64,000 nt of DNA. Source: Enchytraeus crypticus (Eukaryota > Annelida > Clitellata > Enchytraeida > Enchytraeidae). Where the stretch lies: positions 710,501-774,500 of the forward strand of contig CAJHZI010000753.1 in NCBI GenBank assembly GCA_905160935.1, given 5' to 3'. Of the stretch, positions 1-13,104 are shown piece by piece. A program made the position numbers and the translations under genes. The notes below the pieces were generated by a model. It was not told where the DNA came from and did no database searches. It saw nothing but the letters and a program-made list of their open reading frames with translations. Within the stretch, counting starts at the first letter, position 1, and each line of letters begins with the position of its first letter.

Positions 1-1365
1 ATTTTTAACAATGGTTGCTAATAATGTGTGATATAATAACCCCATCAATTTCTATAGCAGTATCATGATACCGGTCTTCGAGACTATTTGAGGGGTTCCT
101 ATCAGTTTATTATCAATCTTCACCATGTTTATCATATCTTTGCTATTGAGAGAGCCAATTGACACTGATCCCTTTTACATGATGTATTTATTTATTTATG
201 GCACTTAACGTATCGACTAGGCAGTAGCTGAAGAGAGGTTATGTAAAACCACGTCGGAGCCTTATTTTATCCTAATTAAATTCTATGCTAAGGTTTATAA
301 AAAGTCTACGACATTTTGCATGAATTTATTAATCATTGAATTGCTCTTCAGATTGCGTGAAAGAGCAAAATGCATTTAGGAATATGTAGAAGTGCCATGG
401 CCTTATTGGAAAGAGTGAGAACGTACATGCACATTACATCTTGCATAATTACGTCTGTATTTACAAATAAATGATATTTATTATCTTTTACAATTTAAAA
501 CGTGTAATTGCTAATAAGAACGTGCGTTTTGCAATGCTTTTATGCTATTTATTTGTCATTTATTTATGAGCATATCAGTGTTACACTCGCATTATTTTCC
601 TATGAGCCTAATGCTGCACGGCGGAGAGGCGACGAGAAGCATTTAGACGGAAAAGATTTGTAGAAAGTCCGGCAATCGATGAATGAAGCGTGCCTCGGCT
701 ATCGATAACTCGATGTTATGCACAGTGAGAGCTCCCAGTGCTGCAGAGAATGCGGTTATTTCTAAGCAAATTGTGTCACTACAATCACACACAACGAGAA
801 AAGACCCGGGCCGCATCCAAGTAAAATGCCTATGAGACTGGGTTGGCAAAGCATCGGTATAAGTCTGACACTTGCTTCAATAGCAGAGATGACATGAATA
901 GGCAGACTTTTGATAGTCTCCGTCAGTCAAACTTCAAGGAGCTATTTCCTTTCTGAATCTGCTCTTCAAAGACAGGATAGATTTTTATATTAAACTGCTA
1001 AATGCTATATTCGACTGTTAATGCATTCGGTTGCATTGAAAACTCTTTTATAATTAATTGTAAAACTAATAGTAGACAAACTATAAGAAAGTAGCAAGCA
1101 GATTTACCTGTACAAAAATAATCAAATTACAGCTATGAAAGAATTGACACAATAGTAAAACTTTTAGCAAATAAAACTGTAAAATCTCTATAAAGCTTAT
1201 TTATTATGGCAAGTTAGTAAACATTAACACGGAGAATTTAGAGGATTACTATTGAACTAAGTGCTTCCTGTGTTTTGAGATTGCACAATCTTAAAGCTTC
1301 GCTACTGATAAATTAAGAGAACTTCATACACGAATTATAGAAAGTACAAGCCAGCAGCTACAAGA
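1..1365. other. Intergenic; no gene recognised
   Basis: AT-rich. Apart from the repeat at 36-125, nothing is recognised. A 68-codon minus-strand frame at 643-849 lies in a more GC-rich patch but shows no family motif. Confidence 0.5.
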
Positions 1366-1530
1366 TAATCATAATGCATGCTACATGCTAATCATGATAT
1401 ATGCTACATGCTAATCATAATGCATGCTACAAGCTAATCGTAATGCATGCTACAAGCTAATCATAATACATGCTACACGTACATGCTAATCATAATGCAA
1501 GCTTGCTATAAGCTAATCGTAATGAGTTCT
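1366..1530. repeat. Imperfect tandem repeat, about 26-bp unit
   Basis: Repeated gctaatcataatgcatgcta text with variants (catgctaatc, aagctaatcg), about six units. Confidence 0.75.
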
Positions 1531-1604
1531 ATGTTTTACTGTTAAAGTTCCACAGGTGCCTACCCAGTTATAATTACCATCTGCATAAAGTTGCAAATTC
1601 GATT

Positions 1605-1880
1605 TCCATTTAATTCCTCTATATTTCATTTTCTTATTAATTCCTCTATATTTCATTTTCCTCTATATTTCTTTTTCTTATTAATTCCTCTATATTTCAT
1701 TTTCTTATTAATTCCTCTATATTTCATTTTCTTATTAATTCCTCTATATTTCATTTTCTTATTAATTCCTCTATATTTCATTTTCTTATTAATTCCTCTA
1801 TATTTCATTTTCTTATTAATTCCTCTATATTTCATTTTCTTATTAATTCCTCTATATTTCATTTTCTTATTAATTCCTTT
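1605..1880. repeat. 27-bp minisatellite, about 10 units
   Basis: The unit contains attaattcctctatatttca and ttttctt. The first two units are irregular and the rest almost identical. Because 27 is a multiple of three, it stays open on both strands as nine-residue repeats (LLIPLYFIF, KMKYRGINK); I see no evidence that it is coding. Confidence 0.9.
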
Positions 1881-2419
1881 CTATGGCGCATCGCAATTAC
1901 CTATAAGTATTTAACATTAACTAAATATTCTATTATATATTACCTTCAATTTGAACCGCAGCAAAAGAAAATATAAATATTTTCTTCCGTCATACATAAG
2001 AGTGATACTTATTTTAAATATACTTATTTATATTTGTAAAGTAAAACGTTTTTAAATTCGCATTAAAAGGAAACGTTTGCAATTTTTCCAAATCCTGACA
2101 TAAAAAATATAAACTGTAAGAAACCTTATTTTAAATTCTTAAAGGTAATTGGATTAGTAAGCTTCTATTATCGATACTAATAATAATCATGATTATAAAT
2201 TTTTCACTTAGAAATTAAATGTAATTTTTACCTTCACAGTTTATACCTAAGATATTACAGTATTTACACAGCACCTTCACAGTGGAATCTTTATCTTAAG
2301 CATCATTTTTGTGAAAGTGATAACTGCATTGCTTACCAACGAGCTCTCGGTGATGTAAGACGAATTATTCCGAGGAATGGCCTTGAAAAAGCTTCTTCTC
2401 TTCAAATGTCTCTTAAAAT

Positions 2420-2975
2420 ACTATCAACTTTCTCTTTCTTTCTTTCTCTCTCTCTCTCTCTCTCTCTGTGTCTCTCTCTCCCACAATTGCGCTCCTTCTT
2501 TGTGTGCTCATTGTTAGATTTTTATCACTCTCATTTATCTTTTCGATTCATTGCTACCTCATGCTTATGTTAAGGCTGGTAAAGCTAATGTTAACGTCAG
2601 TTTCCTCTCTCGAAAGTGATGTCAGTGGCGGGAGAGCTCAGAATTTGAACCCATCACATACTGATCCGCCGTCGAATATCTTACCGACATCGCCATTGGC
2701 TAGGGACATATTAGATATATGCTTTAGATTATAAACATGTCTTTCTAAATTTGCCAATTCTTCTTTAAATACTTTTTCCTATAATCTCTCTTACTTTCTC
2801 TTTTTCATTTCTTCTCTCACGCTCTATCTCTCTACGTCTCCCTCTCTCTGTGTCACTTTGTCTCTCTGTCTCTGTCTCTGTCTATGCCTCTCTCTCTCTC
2901 TCTCTGTCTCTTTGTCTCACTTAGATTCTGCATGTCTCTGTCCATCTCTTTCTCTCTCTCTCACTCACTCTTTGT
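2420..2975. repeat. (TC)n tracts around a SINE
   Basis: Pyrimidine (TC/TCTG) microsatellites at about 2430-2480 and 2815-2975, flanking the SINE at 2576-2705. Purine-rich counterparts (GA)n occur at 4515-4650 and 6528-6572. Confidence 0.8.
2576..2705 (-). mobile_element. tRNA-derived SINE (family C)
   Basis: Minus-strand copy: aatgttaacgtcagtttcct, gaatttgaacccatcacata, ccgccgtcgaatatcttacc, gacatcgcc. The incidental frame 2468-2734 crosses it. Confidence 0.65.
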
Positions 2976-4069
2976 GTATATCTCAGAGCTCTTCCCTCTT
3001 TATCTCTATCTATACTCTTTAATTTGTATCGCATTATGAGTCTCTCTTTACAACGAAGCCCATTTGCAATCCTATTTCCGCCTCTCAATCTACTGGCAGT
3101 GATCTGCTGCTCCAGTTTACCTTCACTATACAGCGGATTATAACACTTGACCTTGAATGACCTTGAATCTCCAGCCGACGGAAGAAAAACCATTCCCAAA
3201 GGTTATGCACTTGTAGCTGATTCAAATAAAAGAAATATAAATAAATCAGTTAATAATATTTCAGGAATATGATGTCATAGCAATGTCTTTCTAAACAGCC
3301 GTATTTTGGAAAGTTAAATGTATTGTTAAAAGAATCCGAAATTAAGCCTATATTTTAAAGAATTGCATTTGCTACTAAATATGGAGTTGTAAACGTCACA
3401 ATGCTCGACTTTAAGATGTGGATAAAATAGAAAGTAAGCTGCCTGCCCTGTAGATGATTAAGACGAGAATTCAAATCAATCTGAACTTTAAAGTAAGCAG
3501 TAATACATAAATTCGGCAATTTATTATATCACTCTACCATGTGACGCGTCCACTCAGGATGTGATAGATCATGGCTTTTAACATGAGTTCAGCTTTTATA
3601 ATTGAATAACTCCTGTGTTGGTCATTCCTTACAGCAATCAATTTGTGTGTAGCCATGTCTCAGGGTGAGAAAGACATAGGCCTATAAAGAGTGTGAGAAA
3701 GATATATAAAGAGTGTGAGAGCACCATACGAATAGTCTGAGAACGACATTTACATGTACATGTATATCCATAAAATATTAAATCATCTATGCTCAGATGC
3801 GTTGAAGTCTCACTGGTTTGATCGCTGGTCCAGATACTGGGAGAATAAAGTCACAGACGTTCACAGAACTAGTAAATGGTCAAAAGCTAAACTATGTAGC
3901 GGTTTGGGCATGAGGTAGTGAAGGTCATAGATAACATCATGGACTATCATTTCATTTTATTTGTTAAACTTTCGTTGCACATATTTGTTGAGACTCGCTC
4001 AACTTCGAGCTCGTAGAATATTTCCTTTGCCTACTTGTTTGAATTCTTTTATTTAATTGTAGCCTGCCT

Positions 4070-4185
4070 GCAGGCATGCGTCAGAGCCTTCGGTATCTGT
4101 GTCCAATTTTCACGTCGTTCTATGAATAGTGTACAGTGCCATTGAGATTTTCGTGAAAATAAAATATCTATCTATCTATCTTCTT
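4070..4185 (+). repeat. Putative retroelement 3' end with (ATCT)n tail
   Basis: ggcatgcgtcagagccttcg, gtgtccaattttcacgtcgt, ttcgtgaaaataaaatatct then (ATCT)n. The polyadenylation-like AATAAA and simple tail suggest a SINE/LINE 3' end; only one copy was recognised here. Confidence 0.4.
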
Positions 4186-4242
4186 GTTCCTACTTCCTCA
4201 TTACATCTTCTAAAAATGATTATATTACAAATAACGTTTAAA

Positions 4243-4330
4243 AAATGCGACCTTATAATGCTTCAAATATGCATCCGTAGTGCATTAAATGCAACCTTAT
4301 AATGCTTCAAATATGCATCCGTAGTGCATT
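4243..4330 (+). repeat. Perfect-to-near tandem duplication, 44-bp unit
   Basis: Two copies (4243-4286, 4287-4330) of the unit containing accttataatgcttcaaata; they differ by one base (aaatgcg versus aaatgca). Confidence 0.9.
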
Positions 4331-4934
4331 GCCCGAGATCAATGCTGTTGACAAACACTCGACACGGAGGGGAGTTTGAAGACAGAATAGAAGGCTTAGA
4401 AGCTAGAGGAGGCCAGCAAAGATATTGAGAGATCAAGAGAGAAATAGAATAAGATTATGACAGCAGAACACTGAAGCACAGCTAATGATGCATAGTAATA
4501 CAGCACCAAGAGAGACCAAGAGATAGATAGTGATATAGAGAAATATGCGCAGAGGCACAGAGAAAGAGAGAAAGGGAGAGATAAATTTTTAAATTTATAA
4601 AGAGAGACATAAAGATCGAGAGAGAAAGAGAGTGAGAGAGAAAGAAATATAAATGCAAACGGAAACACCGAAGGATAAAATAAACTTGTATAAATATATA
4701 TTTTTGATCCTAAGGTTGGCTACACACATCTCAACAGCATGTTGCAGAGTTTATTTTCTTAGTTAATGTTTTGGTTATTTCCTTCTTTCCTCTTTATGGT
4801 TATTAATACCCGTTGCCTTTGATAAATATATTATTTGATGTATTTCAGCATATATTTCTAAATAGATATATTTAATAATTACATATTCTTAGTAAATTAA
4901 TACATGTATATTGACAAAAATAAAAAGTAAGTAA

Positions 4935-5014
4935 ATATATATATATATAAATATATATATATATAAATATATATATATATTTACATATATATATATTTAC
5001 GTATATATATATAT

Positions 5015-5075
<61 letters not shown>

Positions 5076-5100
5076 TATACATGTATATACATGTATATAG
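4935..5100. repeat. (TA)n microsatellite
   Basis: Almost pure TA with a few c/g interruptions (tacatgtata). Similar tracts lie at 21508-21672 (with a TG run at about 21621-21645), 27158-27300 and 36515-36615. Confidence 0.9.
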
Positions 5101-5345
5101 TGATTTGACAAGTCGCACGCCAAAAGTACCCATGTATCTACTCGCATTCAACTTTTGAGCTCCAAAATGAGCATTCAATCGATTAACGAGTTAATCCCAT
5201 CACAAAAGGCTGTGAAGAAATTTACACCCTAATGCAGCTTATAACTTAACAACAATATGAATTCTGGTATGGTTTCCTTTTACCTTCCTCTGTTCATACT
5301 CAGTAGCCTCATATCATACCTATAGCAGCTTGCGGTTAGTCTATT
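5100..5345 (-). repeat. Dispersed repeat family B fragment
   Basis: Minus-strand: agcattcaatcgattaacga, gttaatcccatcacaaaagg, gaaatttacaccctaatgca. Same segment as 42780-42960 and 49300-49420. Confidence 0.5.
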
Positions 5346-5349
5346 CTAG

Positions 5350-5490
5350 CTGGAACCAGTGGTCAAGTCGATAAGATATTCAACCGCGGATCAGTAGGTG
5401 CGGGGTTCAAATCCTGGACTCGCCTGTCACTAACATCATTTCGAGTAAAGAAACTGACGTTAACCTTAGCTTTACAAGATTTTTGTTCTT
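5350..5490 (+). mobile_element. tRNA-derived SINE (family C)
   Basis: Has tRNA-like promoter text: an A-box-like gtggtcaagtcgataagata and a B box in ggggttcaaatcctggactc, followed by a conserved tail (gaaactgacgttaacctta). The B box GGTTCAAATCC is the hallmark of tRNA-derived SINEs. Confidence 0.7.
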
Positions 5491-5689
5491 GGCCCGCACT
5501 CAACCCGGGTTGAAATAAACATGAGCTAGCAATAAGGATTAATCCAAACATTAAGACAGAGAGAAAGGGATAGTGAGGCGTAAGAAACAGTGGGCGGTCA
5601 GCAGCGACTGCTGTCTGGTGCCCGATCAATACCGGTTCTGTGCTGGATCGATCCGCTCACGCTGCGAGAGGCACCACTGCCCCTATGCT

Positions 5690-5830
5690 ATCAGCCTTGC
5701 CTGCTTGGTCTACCGGTAGCGCAGCGGCTCCAGGAACATAAGGTTCTAGGTTCAAAGCTCGACGGTAATGCTTTGTGCGACCGGGAAGAGCTCAGGTACG
5801 TAGCCTAGTTGGAGATAGATGATATCTGCT
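5690..5830 (+). mobile_element. Second tRNA-like SINE type
   Basis: tgcttggtctaccggtagcg (A-box region) and ttctaggttcaaagctcgac (B box) then ccgggaagagctcaggtacg. A similar layout is seen at 49095-49190 (gaccagttggtagcacgctt, cacaagttcgaacccacgac) and more weakly at 38495-38580. Confidence 0.5.
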
Positions 5831-7866
5831 TGTGAGGTTTAGAGTTCAATTGTTGAGTAGGAGCTGCAAGAGGATTGCGGTCTTAAATAAATCGTTCAAC
5901 TCTTTATTGTTCTGTAAAAAAGCAGTTAGTGTATTTAGACTGAAGTTTAAAAAAAGATTAACGAAATAAAGAATTTGTAAGAATTTGTAAAAAGTTCAGG
6001 AATTATATTCTTATTGCTTAAATGAGGGATGGTACGCTACTCAATATAAAAACATATAACTGTACAGAACTTTTCTAGATATTTGCGGAACATTAGACAC
6101 CGTTTTGTACATTGTCCCAAGCGTGAGCCATTAGGAAACAACTGTGTTAATGACCCTGCACAGTTAAGGCCTAAGAGACTTTCTGATTGATTTACCACTT
6201 ATCAATAAATCAATCATTAATACAGATTGATTGAGATATCATAGCTTAATCGGAACTGCTCTCTGCTGGGCCCCTTTTATAGTCACGTGTTCCATATTGG
6301 AACATCTGGTCCATATGTCATCCATGTTTATAATAATGGCGCGGTCCTTCTGTCTTTAAAACAATCACGCCCGTATAGTAACTCACGGCTTTGTGGGTAA
6401 ACGTGATTTGTTATTTTCAATTTGTGGCAGATTATGACAGACCGCTCTATATGAGCTCTGATAGTAGTATCTCCACGGGTGTGAGCAAATACAGAGTTAC
6501 ACGCCGCGGTTAAAACTACCGCTAGATGAGAGAGAAAGAGAGAGAGAGACAGAGAGAAAGAGAGAGATAGCGAGAAGAGAACAGGAAAAGAGAACAAGAT
6601 TGTCTGCACAGAACGTGCGACAGAAGAGATTAAATCCTTATTTCCAGGACTTCCTTCCTGGGATCCCGTTCTATCCCGGAGTTAATACAGCCGCATTTGT
6701 GAGAAAGCTGCCATTACATCAGAGGCAGTGAGGTATGAACCAGGACCGTTTGTCTGCTTTCTGCATCATTGCAAAGCCACGTCAACAGCTTATGCAAATA
6801 AAATTGGAACTGTTTAGCTCCTGGGTACCAACAGCGATGGCAGAGCCAAAATTTGAAACACGATGTTAAATATTTCATTTCACTTTACATGGTCAAATGA
6901 TGACCTAACTTTGTGTTAATAATTTCTAGAAATTGCATAGAGAAATTGAAATTCACGAGTTTAAATTTAAGTAGAAATTCCTCTTCTATGTATCTGCTTT
7001 TCAATCTAAAGTCCTGTAAATAGAAAGAAATCATCTATAAAATTTACCGAAACAGAATTTTTTCAGACCCACTGAAAAACGCTCATTTGACGTCAAGCTG
7101 ATCTCACAATATTGACAATAACTTGATCAAAATAGGTAAGTTCTTTCAGTTAAATTGTTCCTTACACTCTCCACGTTGACATTGCTCGGCTTCGTAGTGC
7201 TCGATATTGTAATGGACAACGGTAGTGCTATCTTCGCATTGTTTTCAATTGAACGATCAATATTGCTATTAAATTAGTAGAAATTTAGTTACTGTTTGGC
7301 CTACTTCACTCAAACATATTGACGAAACTCTATATTTAGATTTTAAATGAAAAAGAATACTACAATGAGGATATATATTGCAAAGGAGCGTCCAACTATC
7401 CAGCTGACCATATACAGTAGGCAATAATGCGACTACGCAAATAACACCAAAGATAATAAAACCAACTTTCTTTTATTAATAACAAAGACTTAAAATATTA
7501 GACTCATTACTAGAGAAACAACGACATCAAAACCGAAAACATAGTAGTAATAAGCCTAGTAATTAGAAAGCAACAATAGAGATCGTTAATAAACAGTACC
7601 GATACTGTTCTTTTGGCGTTTAATATTGCTGAAAGTCAAGGATATAGTTGCTAATTGTAATTAATTAATTAACATATTAATTAACAGGTATCCGAAAAAG
7701 ATTTGCTCGGAGGAGTGTGAGGTATACATGTGTAATTATATATTGGTAGAAAAAACATACTTACAGACAGATACTACGAAACATAGAAAAAGAAAGCAGC
7801 ATATAACCTAAGAAAAGGCGAAGATAGGAAGAAAAGACAGACCTAGAAGGAAATACTACACAATTT

Positions 7867-7896
7867 ACTTGGTAATTGTGTAAACAATTACCAAGT
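7867..7896. repeat. Perfect inverted repeat, 13-bp arms, 4-bp loop
   Basis: Arms acttggtaattgt (7867-7879) and acaattaccaagt (7884-7896), loop gtaa. Confidence 0.95.
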
Positions 7897-8389
7897 TAAA
7901 AGTATATATTTTAAGTAGAAAGTACACCAGGAGAGAGAGTAAGTTAGAGAGATAGAGAGAACAATAAAAACAGTAAGTGGGAGAGAGAGAGAGGGGGGGA
8001 ACCTAGTTAACCGAGAACTGAAGTAACATCTGGATTGCAATGGGTCGACGAGCAGTGGCTCTGACTGAATTCTTGTGAAAATAATGAACGACTAACGAGA
8101 AGTGAAAATTCGCTGACCGCCTTCATTTATTGTTTTTGTTATTTCATAATTTTGATTAGCATTTCAGTCAAATTGTCAAAATATAAACTTTACATGATAT
8201 TTATAATATTAAAATGAATTGAAATCAGTTTCTCAGCAATTAAAGACTAATTAATTGCCGAGTATACCAATGTAATTGACTAAACATGATTTTAAACTTT
8301 GATGATGATCATCAACAACAACAACACACAAACTTACAATCAGAGGCCATGATCATATTGAGCACTATGAGGTCAAAATCTAAGGAATT

Positions 8390-8395
<6 letters not shown>

Positions 8396-8434
<39 letters not shown>

Positions 8435-8488
8435 CTATCTCTGTTGAGAGAGAGCTAGAGAAAGTGAGAGAGAGAGAGAGAGAGAGAA
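8396..8488. repeat. (TC)n facing (GA)n inverted pair
   Basis: (TC)n at 8396-8428, then 30 bases including ctctgttgagagagagctag, then (GA)n to 8487. The arms are complementary and could form a hairpin. Confidence 0.7.
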
Positions 8489-9159
8489 TGATAGAGACTG
8501 GGTTTAAAAACTTTGGACCTGAATTTAAATACCTGATTGTTCATTAAAGGAAGAACTTTTTGAGTTTAAAGATAAATCACGAATCTGCGCTATTTCAGTG
8601 TGCTCAATTTAAGGCAACGTCTATGATTAAGAATGATCATATAAAATCCAGAAATATGCAAAGCAGAAATTTTTATAAGCAAGACAACGCTACATGTACT
8701 AATGTCAAATATAGCTAAAAAAGTATAAAAACAGAATGTTTGGTGATATATTCTATTATAGTTATGTACATGCCAATTGATTTCGTGTTGCTCTAATGCC
8801 CAATGCTAATGCAATCCAAAGTAATTTGAGATTCAAAGTAATTTGATATCGTTTATATCCATTGAATTTTTCACTTTCATACTAATATGAACGGATGTCG
8901 GTAATAGGCTAAAAGGGTTCTTCATACCAATTTATTTCATATACTATTATTAACTTTCGTGGAAATATTAACAAAATATTTCAGTCCATTTATATCATAG
9001 ACTCCTACAGTTCAGATCAGTTTCCATGCTGCAGGCAGTGTGTGCATATAATTACCGCTACTAGTTTATTCAGATCCGTTTATAACTCATTACTAGGTGA
9101 TAGGTAATTTAAGATTACCATTCTCTTCCTTTGTCTAATATCTCTCTCATTAGGTTTTG

Positions 9160-9208
9160 ATGAATACTTCAGAAGGTTTGTGAATCAGAAACCTTCTGAA
9201 GTATTCAT
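9160..9208. repeat. Perfect inverted repeat, 20-bp arms, 9-bp loop
   Basis: Arms 9160-9179 and 9189-9208 (atgaatacttcagaaggttt and its exact complement); spacer gtgaatcag. Confidence 0.95.
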
Positions 9209-9394
9209 ATATATACTATTGTTGTTGTTGCTCGCCCTGAAATTCGACCTTAATGTTGCTACTATAGATTAGAGCGGTTCTCAAAGCAAGGCATATCAGC
9301 CCCAAATTCAAACAAATGTTAATTAAGACAATGTTACGTCAACGTGTTGTTCAGTAAGGAAGGGTGACTCGTGATGTAGCTATAGCTCTACAGC

Positions 9395-9515
9395 TGAGCC
9401 TGTAGCATATCGGTTAGCTTCAGATTGGTGGATCAATAGGTGAATGTTCAAATCCATTGCTCGGTCGGTCACCTATAAGCTTCGCGACAGTACACGGACG
9501 TTCAATATGGATATT
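9395..9515 (+). mobile_element. tRNA-derived SINE (family C, diverged)
   Basis: gtagcatatcggttagcttc (A-box-like) and gaatgttcaaatccattgct (B-box-like), then tcacctataagcttcgcgac and acacggacgttc. Confidence 0.5.
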
Positions 9516-10156
9516 CATCATTTGAATTTCGACTGCGTTAAACTACAGTAAGAAAAGGAAACGATCTCAAAGGGCATTTAAACCATTGATCTATCCAATC
9601 ATTGAAATAGATTGCGTAGGCTCTTTCCATGTTAGATTGTTGAGTTTTGTTCGCGCATACATTATAATGCTTTATCCGTATTTAATTTCCCTAACATCAT
9701 CCTTGAAGATTTAGACTAAATTGACAGACGTTTAGTCGTGTTATTATGATTAGCAGCACTTTATTTTAAGATAACTGTATCTTAAATATTATCTCCGGTA
9801 ATGTCCAGACCACAAAAGTGCTTTACAAACGTTTTTTGTGGGAGTCGTAAAAGGCAACTAAAACTTAGCTTGTAAAACCAATTAGAAATTATCTTAATTA
9901 AAAGATATATAGACCTGTACTTAAGAATAAACTAAATATGGCTTAGAGCTTAGCTTGTGCAAAAGATTAGCTGCTCGGTCAATACGAATGCTTCCTAAAA
10001 GTGAAAGTGAAACCAGGATTTGAGCGAAGATATTTACCTTTCATTTATCAATTGTCAGAACACAGCACATTTATTCTTATGCAGAAGTCGCTAAGAACGA
10101 GATAGGGACCGTTACCTACCTGCGATTTGCTACAATTTTCTATTTTAAATAGACAC

Positions 10157-10163
10157 GTCTACC

Positions 10164-10210
<47 letters not shown>

Positions 10211-10275
10211 GTAATAGTAATAATAATAATAATAATAATAATAGTAATAGTAGTAATAATAATAACAATAATAAT
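10157..10275. repeat. (AAT)n microsatellite
   Basis: AAT/ATAATA run with TAG interruptions. It leads straight into the dispersed repeat at 10275-10380, so it is probably related to that element's end. Confidence 0.9.
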
Positions 10276-10380
10276 AACCTCCGACAATTTCTATAGCGGT
10301 GTCATAGCCGGTGTCCGATCTTCGAGACCGCTTTACAGGTTCCTTGCAGGTTAATATTAATCCTTTACATAGTCAATAGA
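10275..10380 (+). repeat. Dispersed repeat paired with 36-125
   Basis: ctccgacaatttctatagcg, gtgtcatagccggtgtccga, tcttcgagaccgctttacag. The window start (36-125) has catcaatttctatagcagta and ccggtcttcgagactatttg. In both copies an AAT-type run sits just before the repeat. Confidence 0.55.
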
Positions 10381-11174
10381 TGTTTAACGGGATGGGAGAA
10401 ATGAAGGTCGACCAATGCACTTGATATTGATAGCACAAGGCTCGAGTGGCATGCACTTATTTCACTAGAGGACATTGTGATCCTTAACTCTTTCATCAGT
10501 TCCACAACCATATTCATGGCATAACCGTGTTATTCGTGATTAACTTACACGGTGAGTGAGTTCTTGGACAGAAGCTTTACATTGTTTAACTAATCTTGTA
10601 ATCTTGTAAAAATTAGTTTAAATCTTTATCTTCAACATTATTTTTCTACATGTAATTTAATAAAACTTAGTTCCAAAAAGCACTTCAGAAAATAACCTCA
10701 GCCCGAAGAGATAGTTCGGAAATTTTAAATTGTAAAGATACTTTTTGAAATAAAAGTAAATAAAAGTAGATATAATAAATCTAAATGCATAGAAGTTCAG
10801 ACCTTTAATGGTAATTCCCTTCATGTTGTTTATTTATTTATTTTGCGTGCATGATATTACGTTTATGTATTTGTTTACATTTGTGATGAGATAAACAAGT
10901 CAAACAGTATCTCTTTCACAAAATTATAAAAGTGACCTTTCCGCACTCCGGTTGCTATGGTTGCAAAATTTGTCAAGTCAGAGCCTTCTCGACTGCGTGC
11001 TTCTCGTGGAGTGATAAAATAGTTGTTTAATGTCGTTGACCCAGTTTGTGATAAACTATCCGGGTCAAGAAGAGACTTCCACAAAAAGCAAATTGAAGGT
11101 AAATATTGCATTGTTAGTCAATATGTTTAGTGTGTCATTAATATGAAGAATATCAAATAGACTGGCAAAATTAC

Positions 11175-11432
11175 AAACGGAGAAGTGTTACCGTAAAAAA
11201 TAGACAGATATGGGTGCATGGGTCATGTGCTCATAGTAAATGTTTACTGAAAGAGGTAATTGAAGGAAGAATGGAAGGAGAAAGGTTAGAGGAAGACCGA
11301 GACTTGAGATGCTGGATGATTTGATAATTAAATCGTATGCTGATATGAAGAAAAAGACAGAGGATGGAAGTATGTGGAGATATATGGCATGGGTCTGCCA
11401 ATAGGCAGTGCACTAAGAGAGAGATAGTATCA
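11175..11432 (-). mobile_element. LINE C-terminal end: 'GRPRLGMLDDL' type
   Basis: Best read by comparison with 12000-12235, but indels break this copy. The plus-strand text contains the reading agaggaagaccgagacttga, atgctggatgatttgataat, ggcagtgcactaagagagag. It ends at a GA-rich tract. Confidence 0.55.
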
Positions 11433-11999
11433 TATTATATAAGTTGAATGACCTCTGGATAACTGAATAAGTTGCATAATTGATCAATCTATGTTAATTT
11501 CAAAACCACAATAAATAAAATTCAGTGGTCGACAAAGTTAAATTAGTAGACTAAACGTTAACTTATAATTCTGAATAATTCTATTTGTTAGAATTTAAAG
11601 TTTGCTTACGCCATCTATTAAAAGTGAACTAAAGCGTTCAATAAATATTTTGCTGCTTATTTAGCTAAATTTATCGTTCAGATAGAATCTTATAGAGGTC
11701 ATGAACGCTGGACGGGTAGGTGATCTACAGAATGAGCACTAATTGAAACCTACAAATATAGGATTCAAAGATCAACCACATTCATGTAAATTTCACAGTT
11801 CAAATAGCTTAAAGGCAGTTAGAAGAAGAAGGTTCAATAATTTACGTGTACCTAAATGCGGCATGTTTATCTTAACCCATATTTTGGTATATTTTAAAAC
11901 AGCTTTTCATAAATATTTTAACACTACTTCATTTTATTCTTTAAGACTGAAATGCTGAAGACGTGGATTGTTAAGACAATAAATAACTGTTACTGGAAC

Positions 12000-12235
12000 T
12001 CACGTCTCAACATGTCTTCTCTTAGTGCACAACCTACTGGCAGGTCCAAGGTATATAACGCCTCCACTCTTCTCTGTCTTCCTCTTTCCTCTTCATTTCC
12101 ACATATGAGTGGGTCTTTAAATCATCTAACATACCTAATCTCGGCCTGCCCCTGTCTCTTTTTCTTTTCATTCTACCTTCTATGACCTCTCTTAATAGAC
12201 CTTCCCCCTTAGAATGTGTCCTATCCAACTATTCT
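12000..12235 (-). mobile_element. LINE C-terminal end: 'GRPRLGMLDDL' type
   Basis: The minus-strand frame reads GLLREVIEGRMKRKRDRGRP, RLGMLDDLKTHSYVEMKRK and EDREEWRRYIPWTCQ, then stops. This is the conserved C-terminal end of RTE/craniofacial-type LINE polyproteins. The 3' end matches five other loci in this window. Confidence 0.7.
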
Positions 12236-13104
12236 TCCTATTTCTTAATTCATTTTGTCTCAACATATCAAGCACTAAAGCTTTAAATGTGTCAAGGGTT
12301 TTCTGTAATGTCACTGACTGAACAACCGCTAGAAGCCCCCTGCCCTAGCTCAGCGCTTCATCATTCATTGCTGCTACTGCACTGAGCGAGTCACATAATT
12401 ATTATAGACCAGTCCAGTTTCGAAAATATCATTTCATTGCTTTGAATGCAATAAGTTTAATTATTCTAACATTGTAGATTGAATAACTGTGTATTCATTG
12501 CTTCTCAAATAATCATCTGATCTGCAGTGTTCGATGGAGCTAAATCTCGTATCACTTTCAAGCATAACATAGAGTGTGTTTAACGAAGATTGAACCTATC
12601 TACACAGAGGAATTCTTCAAGGATATAACGCAAACGACGAGTGCGCTATTTTCTCTCCTTCGCAGTGATAGAATTTACTCTAATTACAGTGAGAATAGCT
12701 TGTAAGTAGAACTGGCTCCAATTAGTGAAATGAAGAAACCTGGATTGATACGTAACATTCCGTTAGAAATAGGAGGTTGTTAAGGTTGAATACAAAATGG
12801 ATAAATGGCTTCTGTGATATCAAGTCCATAGACTCAGGTATGCAGCTTCGTTTTTCATTCGTAAGACTTCAGCATGCGAACCAATTCCATTCATTCGCTG
12901 AACTAGTTTCTGTACACGTATAGTTTGTAGTTGCTATGGGTATTATGTTAAAATATAGTTTTTAATAACTGTATAATTATGAACAATTTGTTTATACTGT
13001 GCCAAGAAGGATTTATAGATAAAGAATATATGAAACTCTATTACTCAGTTTTCTAGCTATATGTAAATGACGTAAACTCTAAGTCACTCTCAGTCAGTTG
13101 CAAA

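Larger units (their letters stand above)
1900..4070. other. Intergenic; SINE and pyrimidine tracts only
   Basis: Outside the TC tracts and the SINE I see no gene. The small frames at 2468-2734 and 2921-3199 overlap repeats. Confidence 0.5.
5835..11170. other. Intergenic; simple repeats and small inverted repeats
   Basis: GA tracts at about 6528-6572, 7933-8000 and 8465-8490, plus listed repeats. No frame over 100 codons and no recognisable exon. 6640-6830 is less AT-rich but unidentified. Confidence 0.5.

Noticed and set aside
643..849. 68-codon minus-strand frame in a GC-richer patch
   Set aside because: No recognisable motif, no splice context and no start context; treated as chance.
5690..5770. 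Possible tRNA gene (A- and B-box-like text)
   Set aside because: No acceptor-stem pairing or complete cloverleaf is visible; the text fits a SINE head.
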